A stretch of DNA of 64,000 bases. Origin: Ceratobasidium sp. AG-K. Taxonomy: Eukaryota > Basidiomycota > Agaricomycetes > Cantharellales > Ceratobasidiaceae. Below the pieces are notes generated by a model. The model was not told the origin of the DNA. It ran no database searches and saw nothing but the letters and a program-made list of their open reading frames with translations. The DNA is taken from contig JAWNGF010000004.1 of the NCBI GenBank assembly GCA_037039685.1, forward strand, positions 4,402,001-4,466,000, in the 5' to 3' direction. A program made the translations under genes and the position numbers. Positions 34,913 to 47,554 of the stretch are shown piece by piece (the first letter of the stretch is position 1; every line of letters starts with the position of its first letter).

Positions 34913-36847
34913 ATGTCTACAAGCGCTTCAACACCTGTTGAATGGGGATTACAAGAAGACACAGTCTCAAGACCTGCGTCCACCACAAGCATACAAAGAG
35001 GACCTAGTAGAGCCACTAGACCAGCCTCATCACTCAGCAAAAGCATACTCACACACACACAAGCAGGGGGTCCAGTTCCATCAAGAGTACCCAGCCAAAG
35101 CACAGTTCCAGGAACATTTCAAGCAGAGGTATTGTTAGTCAAAGAACATCCCCAGGAGGAAGAACAGGAACCCAGCAACAAAACTTATGTACCCAAACCA
35201 GAAGTAATCACCATCACATCTGATGGAACAACTCCTTGTTGAGGATTCAGGTTTGGCTATTTTTCTCCCCAGCCCGAGCCACACAAAGGAGTCTCCCTAA
35301 TTCCAATTTGTCCTCCACCCACACCACAAGTCCCATGCATCTCAGGAACAATCACCAACATGGGCCCTATTCCTTTGTCTTTACCCAAAAGACCGCGACC
35401 ACTGGTAACCCCAGCAGCAGGGCCTTCCACTGATCCAGGACCCATTAGCAATAGTTCTTCTAGTACACAAAGAACTGCCATCCAGAGCTTAGACAAACTA
35501 GACAACCTCCTGATCAGACATCATAATGCAATGCTAAGGGTTATTGAAGGACTAAGGGTTGGTCTTACACAAAGAATTACTGGACTAGAACAAGAAGCAA
35601 GAGTACTTGCAAACAACCAAGCAATTTTCAACAACACAATCAGAGGAATACAATAATCCCTTACGGATATTCTTAATTCTGCCCAAAATGCCAAGCATAA
35701 CAGCTACCTCACAGGAAGAGAGGTAGACACTGTCTGAAACAAAGTCACAAACACTCAAGGACTTGTAACAAATGTACAACAAGATCTCAACACTACATGC
35801 CAAGGACAGCTTCAGTGGAACAAAGCAATGACACAAGGGATAAAACAAGTTAGGGAGGGATTCACAACGTTGAACAAACAAGTGGCAACTATGGAACAAT
35901 CCCTTACCAACCTAAGAGAAGAAGTCAACAAGGCCTTGTTACACACGCCTAGCAAACAATCCACACCAGAAGCCAAATCTACAAGAATCAACAACCTAGA
36001 ACAAAGACTCCAGCACCTACTCAACTCCCAAGACAGAAGCCCACCAAGACAACCTAAGGTCACTAGACCAGAAGCTCTCAATGGAAAGAAAGGAGAAGGA
36101 GCAGAGATGTTCATCACCCAGATGAAAAGCTACTTTGTCAGGTTGGGTGACCAATACAGTTCTGGACAAGAACAGATTAGAGAAGCATTAGCCAAATTCC
36201 AATCGGATAACCAGTCTGCTACACATTGGGCACAGGTGTTACTCCAATCTATGAACAATGGGGTTCCAGACCCAAACCTAATGTGATGGGAAACATTCAA
36301 GACACACTTCATGGAGCAATTCAGTGACCCTAACAAAAAGGCCAAGGCAGAGGCCAATATCCAAAAAGGCAAGCAGATCAACTTGGCAGCCAATTATGCA
36401 ACAGAATTCCGCTTTCATATGATCAATGTGAATTGGGGGGAAGAAGCTCTTATCAAACAATTCAAGGAAGGACTCAAGCCGGAAATCAAAACAGAATTGG
36501 CACGATTTGAACTCTCCCTTATCAATGAGGATGGATCCGAAAGGCACCTTAACCTTAATCAATGGATCACTCTTGCAATTTCTATTGATCAGAAATTGCA
36601 ACAAATCAAGACCTCTACCAGAAAGAAAGCATCTCAATCAACCACTACTGGCCAGACCTCAATGAAGCGGTTGCCAGACAAAGTATACAAGGCAAGGATG
36701 ATGTCAAACCAATGTCTGAAGTGCAGACAAGAAGGACACCATTCACTCAAGTGCTTGTCCAAGGAGTGGATAACAACTGAACCCAACATAAAAGGAAGAG
36801 AAGCAACAATTATAGAAGAATTGGGAAAAGAAGGGGTCTCCCTCTAA
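34913..36847 (+). pseudogene. Gypsy copy B gag, frameshifted
   Basis: Starts with MSTSASTPVEW and follows the intact Gag of the family, but moves between frames (34913-35242, 35360-35656, 35828-36286, 36311-36847) with stops such as TGA near 36283. The zinc knuckle is damaged to CLKCRQEGHHSLKC but keeps its ligands. The frameshift heptamer GGGAAAA (36823-36829) is kept. Confidence 0.85.
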
Positions 36848-36849
36848 CT

Positions 36850-39800
36850 GTGTGTGGAGAGACCAAAGAACCAGCAATGGAAACAATGTACTTTAGAGCA
36901 ACAAATGACTCAACCATTGTTTACACAAACGTTGCCAGAATCACAGAACCAATCCCAACCCTCACTGATTCAGGAGCATCAAAAAACTTCATGGACATCT
37001 CCTGGGCTTGCTCCAACAATATTCCACTCATTGAACTTTCCACTCCACAAAGAGTAATTGGCATCCAGGGGAAGGAGCTCTCACACCAAATACAATTCAA
37101 GGCCAAGCTAGAATTGGACATAGAGGGAAGAACCTTCAAACAAGTCTTCTTTGCTATGCCTGCCGGCAGACCAAACTTATCCTAGGACTGGAATGGTTAG
37201 AAGAAGCAAATCCTGTAATTGACTGGAAGACAAAGCACTTATCATGGCAACCAGAGCCCATCCAGGCAAGAACAGCCTCGATAGACAACCTACCAGAAGA
37301 ATTCAAAGAATTTGCCAATGTGTTCAGCGAGGAAAAATTCAAGAGGATCCTGGATCATTGTCCATACAACTGTGCCATTGACTTTATGGAAGGGGCTGAA
37401 CTTCCAAAACCGGCCAGACCAATACTGCTTTCTCCAGCCAAATCAATTGCACTGAGGGAATACCTGGATGAGGAAATCGCGGCCAGAAAGATTTGACCAA
37501 GCAAATCACCCATTGCATCACCTTGTTTCTTTGTAAAAAAGCTGGTAGACACAAAAAACCCAGGGGCAGTATGCCAATTACAGCTTGTTCAAGATCTCAG
37601 GGGGGTAAACGCAATCACAAAGGATGACAGATTTCCAATGCCCCTAATGGAAGACCTCTTGGACAAAATCAAGGATGCAAAAGTTTTCTCCAAGATTGAT
37701 CTGCACATGGGATTCAACAATATCAGGATCAGGGAAGGGGACGAATGGAAGACAGCTTTCAGAACCAAGAAGGGCCTGTTTGAATATGTCGTCATGCCAT
37801 TTGGACTAAAAAACACACCCGCCATATTCCAAAGATACATGAACCACATCTTCCATGATCTTATTGATGTATGCGTTATAGTATACATTGACAACATCCT
37901 GGTCTTCTCTAAGAACAGAAGTCAACATACTGTGGACGTCAGGAAGGTGTTGAAAATCTTACTGGATGAAAACCTATTTGCAAAACTGCCAAAATGCGAA
38001 TTTTTTGTCACCAAGTTAACATATATGGGACTTCAAATCAGCAACTCAGGCATCTCAATGGAGGAAGAGAAGGTCAAGGCAATAAAAGAATGGAAAGAGC
38101 CTCAGATGGTCAAGCAGGTTCAAGCATTCCTAGGATTTGCAAACTTCTATCAAAGATTTGTACCAAATTTTAGCCAATTAGCACAACCCTTGACAACTTT
38201 GACAAGGAAAGATAACAAATGGGAGTGGGGAAATGATCAACAAGAAGCTTTTGATGCTCTGAAAGCAGAAATTAGCAAGGAACCCACTCCACGCCACCCT
38301 GATCCTGACAAGCCTTTTTTCTTGGAAACAGATGCAAGTGGAGTAGCAATGGGGGCAATCCTGTCTCAAAGGCAAGACAATGGCTACCTACACCCTATTG
38401 CGTTCCTGTCAAAATCCTTCAATGAGGCTCAACTCAACTACAACGTCCATGACAAAGAACTCATGGCAATCATAGAATCTTTGACGCACTGGAGGCTATA
38501 CCTTGAAGGAACAAAGGAACCTATCACAATCTACACCAATCACAGGAACCTACAGTTCTGGAAGGAAGCAAGGACATTCAACCGCCAACACACAAGATGG
38601 CATCAATTACTGGCTTCCTATAACTATGATACCATATACCGGCCTGGAATCCTTTTGTCAAAACCGGACCTATTGTCAAGACGGCCAGACCACAAAGAAA
38701 TCCCCACACCTGAACAAGTTATGATATCCATTGAAAGGTTTAAAGGATTTATGGGGCAGGTAGACACAGACATCATAGCGACAATCAAGGAAGCACAGGA
38801 AACAGATGAAGGGCTGGCGCAAATCAAAGAGATCTGCAAATCAATGGAAATGTTACCAAGGTCCCTGCAACACAGTGCAAAAGATTACGACTTCAAGGAG
38901 GGACTAATATGGTTCAAAGGAAGGATTTACATTCCAGAAGACAAGGAAGCCAGACTGGCCATCATGCAGGTGCACCACAACTCAAAGATCACGGGTCATC
39001 AAGGACAGGCTAGGATGTTAGAACTAATATCAAGAAGGTACTTCTGGCCAGGAATGAAGCAAAGCATAAACAGATACGTGGAATCCTGCAAGACTTGCCA
39101 ACAAACAAGGGGATCAAAATCAATAGTTCTGATCAAGCTGTTAGAAATTCCAAGAGGACCCTGGGAAGACATAGCATTGGACTTTGTAGTGAAATTGCTG
39201 AAGTCAAAAGGGTCGGAAAGGATCATGGTAGTGGTGGATCAATTCTCAAGAATGGCACATTTCGTACCCTGCAAGGAATCTCACACGGCAAGTGACCTTG
39301 CAAACCTCTTTGTCACAAACGTTTGGAAGCTACATGGTTTCCCAAAAAGCACAATCTCAGACCAAGGAACTACTTTCAATTCAAAATTAATGAAAGCCAT
39401 TTACAAGAGAATTGGAACTAGCTCAAGTTTCAGCAGTGCCTACCACCCCCAGACAGATGGGATAACCAAAAGAATCAACCAATGGATGGAAGGCTGGCTA
39501 TGAACTTTTGTCAACTACCAGCAGGATGACTGGGAGGACTTGTTACCAATTGCAGAATTTAGTTACAATCTGCAGAAGCACTGTGTAATGGGTAGTTCCC
39601 CTTTTGCAATAGTCTACAGCAGAGAACCACTGTGGAACATCTCATCAGAAGAAACAACAGTTCCTGAGGCGAAAAACATTACAGAAAAATGGTGTAGCAT
39701 CTGTGACTGTCCTGACTTGGATCAATTAAGTGTAGAAAAGGTTAAGGGGTTTGACTTAGACAAGTCTTAGAACCCAAGGAGTAGTGATAGTGAAGAGGAT

Positions 39801-40349
39801 TGATTGAACAAGTCCCATTGGAGAGGAGGTCAAGCCTTGTCATTAACTGGCTCAACCTCTGGGTTTATATACATGAGGGATCAGTGCCATGTCATCATCT
39901 ATCAGTGTGAGAAAGCCAAGTACAACCAATGATAAGCAAGATAAGAGGTATGACTCAACATTCTGGAAGTTCCAGAAGCAGTACCAATATCAAATGGAAA
40001 GACAAATACATCACATGATACAAGTTAAGCACCAAAGGACATTTGTACCAAAAAAGGAAAACATTCGGAAAAAATAATATAAAATCAGAATAAAATGTCT
40101 GAGCTTAGTCAGCTCATGACAGCAACAAAGCAATTGCATCAATGAAAAGCCAAAGGCTCCCAGAAGAAAAGCCAAAAAACAAGTACCAAGAAGGAGAACT
40201 GATATGACTGTTGGGAAGGAACATCCAAACAAAAAGACCCTCAAACAAGCTGGATAACAAAAAGCATGGGCCATTTGTTGTGAAGCAAAAGATAGGTCAC
40301 ACGCTTATGAGCTCATTTTGCCAGCAACAATGAGGGTACACCCTGTTTT
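36850..40349 (+). pseudogene. Gypsy copy B pol, broken
   Basis: Protease TDSGASKNF, RT, RNase H and integrase are recognisable (long open part 37638-39503). Stops occur at 37494-37496 (KI-stop-PSKSP) and after EGWL near 39502. The RT active site reads YIDN instead of YIDD. A roughly 420-bp insertion splits the integrase end, and the chromodomain is missing because the copy is cut at 40349. Confidence 0.85.
39702..40121 (+). mobile_element. Probable solo LTR in copy B
   Basis: About 420 bp absent from the other copies. It starts TGTGACTG, ends CATGACA, and is flanked by GCATC and GCAAC (one mismatch). It has a TTTATATACATG promoter-like box near 39865. Ends are less certain than for the other solo LTRs. 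Confidence 0.5.
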
Positions 40350-40806
40350 TGTCATAAGCTTCTTCTTTAGTGGCTATGAGACAAGCTGCAATGGGGAGTG
40401 GACGGCACTAAGACCTAAGTGACCTCTTGAACCACAACACACTTAAGTGTCTATAGGCTCTTGAGGGTAGGGGTGGTTCAAAGTGTCACTCATAGGGGAT
40501 GTTAGACGAGACAAAACAAGCTGGGGTTACCAGGCTTGTTGGTCCTCTATATGTATTCAAGAAGTGGCCAAGTCATACAAGGCGCAGCCACACGAGTCAC
40601 ACAAAACTGCCAGTCAGGAGTGTCCATGTGAGTCATGCTGTATGAACAGACATGACTCGTACAAGGCACAGTGGTGTTACACAGTGTAACACAAATAACC
40701 ACAAGAAGGTGGCAACGCGGCAAACAGAAACAGAAACACAACACAAAGGTGAAGACAGGCGGGTGAGACAACAGGCGAGTCTGATGGAGTGAGTTGGCTC
40801 ACAACA
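40350..40806 (-). repeat. Gypsy copy E1 3' LTR
   Basis: 457 bp on the minus strand. The purine-rich tract TTAGGGGGGAGTAA (minus strand, about 40807-40820) immediately precedes it, as expected for the plus-strand primer site. Confidence 0.85.
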
Positions 40807-40847
40807 TTACTCCCCCCTAAGAGTCCATTTGGGGGACCTGAACAGAC

Positions 40848-41612
40848 TTACTGCACTGCACAGTCCTTTCCCTTCTGCAGCATATACTCCTCCAACCCCT
40901 CTTTGTCCTCCAAGGTCAGGTCAATGGGATTGAAGATGGTATTCCCTGGTTCATCCAAGAACTTTTCCCATTCTTCCCAAGTCTCCTCCTTCGACCAGTC
41001 CGCCTTGGACCAGTCCAAAACCCTCTTCTGGGCCTCCACAAACTCCTCATCCCACTGTTGCACATCAGGCTCTGCCTCCTTCCATGCCGACACGTTGGTC
41101 TCCTCCTTTGTCCACCAGTAAGGCTCCCATTCAATTTTCTCCTTCTGGTACCTACCCCTCTCCATCCTCCAGTTGCTCAGGTCTTTCTGGTAGTTGGTGT
41201 CCCAAGCTTCGTTCCACCTGGGTCGGAGTGTTGGTGGTCTTCCGTCATAACCCAGTACCCATTTGCTCAAGTATGCTCCCTCTTGCCCACATTTGACGAC
41301 TCCAAGCAGGTGGGTGGAAAGGCGGACGACCTCCAAGACTTGGAATGCAGCGCATCCTCAACAAACAAAGATGTCCTTTTGTAGCAGTTGCATGCCTGTT
41401 GGCCATTTTTTGCCAACCCATTGGAACTCTCCCAGGTCTGAGTGCAGGATGTTGTCTGACACCCTGAAGTGCATTCTGCCCAAGCTCTGTTGCAACCTTT
41501 TGAAGACATAGAGGGCGGCCCCACTGTTGAGGACCCTTGCTGTGGCAAAGGCCGGTCCTTTGAGGACACGGACCAGGTTGTTGGAGATTGTGGAACAAGT
41601 GATGGTGGGCAT
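40848..41612 (-). pseudogene. Gypsy copy E1 ORF3, one nonsense change
   Basis: Homologue of the Trp-rich ORF3 of copy E2: starts MPTITCSTISNN at 41612 and ends KGKDCAVQ at 40848. A TGA splits it at about 41357, where E2 has the Arg of VCRGC. Apart from that the frame is intact over about 250 codons, even though the gag and pol of this copy carry further breaks. Confidence 0.75.
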
Positions 41613-44600
41613 TGTGGAGAGCAAAAAAGGTTTAGAGCGTGGAGTGTGTAGAGCGAGTTGGATAATGAGCAAGTTTTGCAAGTACCACTACCAGTTGTGC
41701 CTCCTCTGCCTTTTATCTTTCCTGGAACGTAGTTAGATGGTGTGGGAGCCTCGGGGTGTTGGTGTAGAAGGTCCTTGATGATCCTCAAAAGGTGACCAAA
41801 ATCTTCCACCCTTTGCTCTGTGTCTTCTTCACTTCCATAACCCTTCCATCTGACCCTGTAAAAAAGACCATCCTTTGTCTCCTTCCAGTCCAAAATCTTT
41901 TCTACTTCATATTCTTCTTCTCCTTCTTCAGTAATTATTGGCGGTAGTCGGGGTTGGTTTTGCTTGAACTCTGTGTCTTCTATGTAAGGGCTGAGCAAGT
42001 TGATGTGGAAAACAGGGTGCACCCTCATTGTTACTGGCAGAGTGAGCTCATAAGCATGTGATCCTATCTTCCGCTTCACAACAAAAGGTCCATGCTTCTT
42101 GTTATCCAGTTTCTTTGAGGGTCTTTTTGTTTGGATGTTCCTTCCCAACAGCCATACTATATCTCCTTCCTGGTACTCGTTTTTTGGTTCTTCCTCTGGG
42201 AGCCTTTGGTTTTCCATTGATGCGATAGCTTTGTCGTGCATGTTACGCCATTTCTCCGTAATGGTGTTTGCTTCAGGAACCGTTGTTTCTTCTGATGAGA
42301 TGTTCCACAATGGTTCCCTGCTGTAGACTATTGCAAAAGGGGAACCGCCCGTTATATGGTGCTTCTGCAGATTATAGCTGAATTCCGCAATTGGTAATAA
42401 GTCCGTCCAATCATCTCGCCAGTAGTTGACAAAGGATTGCAGCCAGGCTTCCATCCATTGGTTGATTCTTTCTGTTATTCCATCTGTCTGGGGGTGGTAG
42501 GCAGTGCTGAAACTTGGGCTAGTTCCAATTCTCTCGTAAACGGCCTTCATAAGTTTAGAATTGAAAGTAGTTCCTTGGTCAGAGATCATGCTTTTTGGAA
42601 AGCCATGTAGTTTCCAAACATTTGTGACAAAAAGATTTGCCAACTCGCTTGCCGTGTGAGATTCTTTGCATGGTATGAAATGCGCCATTCTTGAGAACCG
42701 GTCCACCACTACCATGATGCTGTCTAACCCTTTGAACCTTGGCAGTTTTACTACAAAGTCAAAAGCTATGTCTTCCCAGGGACCCTTTGGAATCTCTAAG
42801 GGCTTGATTGGTACTGTTGACTTTGATCCCTTTGTTTGTTGGCAGGTTTCACAGGATTCCACATATCTGTTTACGCTTTGCTTCATCCCTGGCCAGAAGT
42901 ATCTTCTTGCTATAAGTTCCAACATCCTGGCTTGTCCCTGATGCCCTGCAATCCTTGAGTTGTGGTGTAGTCGCATGATGGATAGTCTGGCTTCCTTATC
43001 TTCTGGGACGTAAATTTTTCCTTTGTACCATATTAGTCCCTCTTTGAAGTTGTAATCCTTTGCGCTATGTTGCAGGGTTCTTGGTAACATTTCCCTCGAG
43101 TTGCAGATTTCCTTGATTTTTGCCAGTCCTTCATCGGTTTCTTGTGCTTCTTTGATAGTTGCCATAATGTCCGTGTCCAACTGCCCCACAAATCCTCTGA
43201 ATTTTTCAGCTGATACCATAATTTGTTCTGGTGTGGGAATATCCTCGTGGTCTGATCGTCTTGACAACAGATCTGGTTTAGACAAAAGGATCCCAGGACG
43301 GTATATGATATCAAAGTTGTAGGAAGCCAGTATTTGATGCCATCTTGCGTGTCAATGGTTAAACGTTCTTGCTTCCTCCCAGAACTGTAGGTTCCTGTGA
43401 TTGGTGTAGATAGGGATTGGATCCTTTGTTCCCTCAAGGTATAACCTCCAATGTGTCAATGATTCCATGATTGCCATAAGTTCCTTGTCATGGACGTCGT
43501 AGTTGAGTTGGGCTTCATTGAAGGATTTTGACAGGAACGCTATAGGATGTAGGTAGCCATTGTCTTGTCTTTGAGATAGGATTTCCCCCATTGCTACTCC
43601 ACTTGCATCTGTTTCCAGAAAAAAAGGTTTCTCAGGGTCAGGATGGCGAAGTGTTGGCTCCCTGCTAATTTCTGCTTTCAGGGCCTCGAAAGCCTCCTGT
43701 TGATCCTTTTCCCATTTCCATTTGTTATCCTTTCTTGTCAGGGTTGTCAAAGGTTTTGCTAAACGGCTAAAGTTTGGTATGAATCTTCGGCAGAAGTTTG
43801 CAAATCCTAAGAACACCTGAACCTGTTTGACCGTTTTTGGTTCCTTCCATTCCTTTATTGCCTTGACCTTCTCTTCTTCCATAGAGATGCCAGAATCACT
43901 GATTCCTAGTCTGGTATATGTAAGCTTGGTGACAAAGAATTCGCATTTCAGGAGCTTTGCAAAAAGGTTTTCATCCAGTAAGATCTTCAGCACCTTCCTG
44001 ACATCTATAGTATGTTGGCTTCTGTTTTTACAGAAGACTAAGATGTCATCAATGTATACTATGACGCATATGTCGATAAGGTCATGGAAGATGTGGTTCA
44101 TGTATCTTTGGAAAATGGCGGGGCATTTTTTAGCCCAAATGGCATGACAATGTATTCAAATAGTCCTTCCTTGGTTCTGAAGGCTGTCTTCCATTTGTCC
44201 CCTTCCCTAATTCTGATATTGTTGAAACCCATGTGTAGGTCAATCTTGGAGAAGATTTCTGCATCCTTGATTTTATCCAGAAGATCTTCCATTAAGGGCA
44301 TTGGGAAACTGTTGTCTTTTGTAATGGCGTTTACTCCTCTGAGGTCCTGAACAAGCCGTAGTTGTTGCACTGCTTCTGGATTCTTTGGATTGATAGGTTT
44401 TTTGACAAAGAAACAAGGTGACGCAATGGGGGATTTGCCAGGTCAAATTTTACCAGCAGTGATTTCCTCATCCAAGTATTCCCTTAGTGCAAATGATTCA
44501 GCCAGTGAGAGCGGGATAGGTCTGGCCAGTTTTGGAAGTTCAGCCCCTTCCTTGAAGTCGATGGCGCAATTGTATGGGCAATGATCCGGAATTCTCTTGA

Positions 44601-45117
44601 ACTTTTCTTTGCTAAACATGTTGGCAAATTCCTTGAATTCTTCTGGTAGGTCGTCTATTGAGGCCGTTCTTGCCTGTATGGGTTCTGGTTGCCATGATAT
44701 GTGCTTTGTTTTCCAGTCAATATTGGGGTTTGCTTCTTCTAACCATTCAAGTCCTAAAATGAGCTTGGTTTCTCCAGTAGGCATAGCAAAAAAGATTTGC
44801 TTGAAGGGTTTTCCTTCTATGTCCAGTACAAGCTTGGCTGTGAAGCGTATTTGGTGCAAGAGTTCTTTTCTCTGGATGCCAATAACTTTCCATGGAAAGG
44901 GAAGTTCAATGAGAGGAATGTTGTTGGAGTGGGCCCAAGAGATGTCCATAAAGTTTTTCGAAGCTCCTGAATTGATGAGGGTAGGGACAGGTTCTGTGAT
45001 TCCAGCAATGCTTGTGTAAACAATGGTTGATTTGTTTGTTGCTCTAAAGTACATTGTTTCCATTGCCAGTTCTTTGGTCTCTCCACACACAGTTAGAGGG
45101 AGACCCCTTCTTTTCCC
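41613..45117 (-). pseudogene. Gypsy copy E1 pol, broken
   Basis: Protease with the catalytic Asp changed (LINSGASKNF instead of LIDSGASKNF), TGA at 44445-44443 (KI-stop), further breaks near 44100 and 43352, then a long open frame with RNase H, integrase and chromodomain (43285 downward, overlapping ORF3 to 41267). RT keeps YIDD. Confidence 0.83.
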
Positions 45118-47077
45118 GAGTCTTCTATGATTGTAGCTTCTCTTCCCTTTATGCTGGGCTCAGTTGTTATCCATTCCTTGGACGAGCATTTGAGCGACCG
45201 GTGACCTTCTTGACCGTACTTCAGACATTGATTTGATGCTATTCTTGCCTTGTATACTTCGTCTGGAAGCCGTTTTGTAGAGGTTTGGCCAGTAGTGGTT
45301 GATTGGGGTGTTTACTTTCCGGTGGATGCTTTAATCTGTTGTAACTTCTGGTTGATGGAGATCACAAGAGTGATCCATTGGTTAAGGTTAAGGTGCCTTT
45401 CAGTTCCATCCTTGTTGATAAGGGAAAGTTTGAATCGTGCTAATTCTGTTTTGATTTCCGGCTTGAGTCCTTCTTTGAATTGGTTGCTAAGGGCTTCTTC
45501 CCCCCAATTCACATCTACCATGTGAAATCGGAATTCTGTTGCATAGTTTGCTACTGAGTTGACTTGTTTGCTTTTTTGGATATTGGCTTCTGCCTTAGCC
45601 TTCTTGTTAGGGTTGCTAAATTGTTCCATGAAGTGCAATTTGAATGTTTCCCATGACGTTAGGTTTGGGTCAGGTACTCCATTGTTCAAGGATTGGAGCA
45701 GCACTTGGGCCCAATGTGCGGCGGATCTGTTATCCAATTTAAAATTGGCTAGTGCTTCTCTAATCCATTCTTGTCCCGAGCTGTATTGGTCGCCCAACCT
45801 GACAAAGTAGCTCTCCATCTGGGTGATGAACATTTCTGCTCCTTCTCCTTTCTTCCCATCGAAAGCTTCTGGTCTAGTTACTTTTGGACGCCTGTTTTCT
45901 CTTCTGTTGTCGGGGTTTTCAGAAAGCTGATGTAGCCTTTGTTCCAGTTCGTCAATCCTGGTAGATTCTGCTTCGGGGTGGGGAGGTGATACAGCGTGTA
46001 CGGATGCTTCATCTATCTGTTTGCGCATGTTGTTGATTGTTTCTTGTATGGTGTTAATTTGTCTGAATGCCACCCTTCTGTCTTCCCTTAGCCCTTCTAG
46101 TCCTTGGGTGACTGCTTTGTTCCAGGCTAACTGTGCCTGCCTTATGGTGTTAAGATCCTCCTGTACATTGTTTACCAATCCTTGTGTGTTTGTGACTTTG
46201 CTTCTTAGGCAGATTACGTCTTGTCCGACCAGGAAGCTGTTGTGTTCACTGTTTCGTGCAGCAGTCAGGATATCTGTCAGGGTTCCTTGTAGGTTGTTAA
46301 GGGTATCATTGAAGATTTGTTGGTTGTTAGCCAACACTTGGGTAGATTGTTCTAACCCGTTGAGTCTTCTATCGATTGTTATCCTCATTCCATCAATAAT
46401 CCTTAAGAGTGCATTGTGCCTTCCAATGTGACGATTGTCGAGGTTGCCAAGATTGTTGATCATGGTCCTATTGCTGGAGCTAGAACTTGAGCTGGGAATC
46501 CCAGGGACGTCTTGACCTTCAGTTGCTGTTGCTTGCTGCAAATACCCCTGTGGTACATATGGCAGTGCTGGGTTCACAGGTGTCACAGCCTGAGAGCTTA
46601 TTGGGATTGGACTGGCATTGGTGGTAGTTCCCGCAATCTGGGGTCCTTGGGGAGCATTGGAGATGTGCAGCGGGGGGGGGGGGGTCTGATAGGAACAAGG
46701 GATACACCCCCGTGAGCTTCAGGCTGAGGGGAAAAAAACTGTCTTCTGGATCCCATAGGCCATAGTGGACGTGATGGGCCTGGAGTTGCATTTGAGATAG
46801 GGATTTGAATTGTGACTGGTGTGGGGTCATTGGTAATATTGCCTGGTTCTCTAGTAACAATGGTGGGTTCTTCTTGTATGACTGAAACGTTCTCAGTGTT
46901 GAATGTTCTGGGCATAGAGGCTTGGCTTCGTGGGCGAGACCTTGCTGGTCCTCCGGCCCGTGCTTGTGCAATATCTTGCTCATTGAGGGAACTTGTAGGT
47001 CTTGAAGCCCTACTTGGTCCTCTCCTTATTGATAATGGTGTTGCGAGATGCAATCCGGCGTCCTCCTGAATGGACAT
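45111..47077 (-). pseudogene. Gypsy copy E1 gag, frameshifted
   Basis: Starts MSIQEDAGLH at 47077. The frame changes at a run of 13 G at 46672-46684, continues from 46586 to a TAA near 45312, then through a damaged zinc knuckle (CLKYGQEGHRSLKC, second Cys lost) to the GGGAAAA site at 45117-45111. Confidence 0.85.
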
Positions 47078-47099
47078 GATTGTTAAGCTTGTTTTGTAA

Positions 47100-47554
47100 T
47101 GTCATAAGCTTCTTCTTGGTGGCTATGAGACAAGCCGCAATGAAGAGTGGACGGCACTAAGACCTGAGTAACCTCTTGAACCGCAACACACTTAAGTGTC
47201 TGTAGGCTCTTGAGGGTAGGGGTGGTTCAAAGTGTCACTCAAAGGGGATGTTTGACAAGGCAAAACAAGCTGGGGTTTCCAGGCTTGTTGGTCCTCTATA
47301 AATATTCAAAACGTGGCCGAGTCATACAAAGCGTAGCCACAAGAGTCATAACAGTCTACCAATCAGGAGTGTCCATATGAGTCATGCTGTATGAACAGAC
47401 ATGACTCATACAAAGCACAGCCGCGTTACACAATGTAACAGGAAAACCACAAGAAGGTGGCAACGCAGCAAACAGAAACAGAACCACAACATAATGGAAG
47501 AGATAGGTGGGCGAGACAACAGGCGAGTCCAATGGAGGGAGCTGGCTCACGACA
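47100..47554 (-). repeat. Gypsy copy E1 5' LTR
   Basis: 455 bp on the minus strand, ending (plus-strand view) in GGCTCACGACA. The primer-site sequence ACAAAACAAGCTT follows it on the minus strand at about 47097-47085. Confidence 0.85.

Larger units (their letters stand above)
34435..40349 (+). mobile_element. Gypsy family copy B (+), decayed and truncated
   Basis: Ty3/gypsy chromovirus copy with 5' LTR, broken gag and broken pol. It ends abruptly at 40349 after the codons for RVHPVF, where the LTR of an opposite-strand copy begins. Its own 3' part is not found. It is very poor in CpG and full of stops and indels, so it is an old copy. It carries a probable solo LTR at 39702-40121. Confidence 0.85.
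40350..47554 (-). mobile_element. Gypsy family copy E1 (-), decayed
   Basis: Minus-strand copy with LTRs at 47100-47554 (5') and 40350-40806 (3'), gag, pol and ORF3 between. The two LTRs differ by dozens of substitutions and several indels, so either the copy is old or the ends come from different elements. Flanks GTTTT and CTCTT do not match, so no target duplication survives. It lies head-on against copy B. Confidence 0.82.

Noticed and set aside
40350..40806. 3' LTR of gypsy copy B
   Set aside because: It is in the opposite orientation and next to a polypurine tract and ORF3 on the minus strand, so it belongs to E1.
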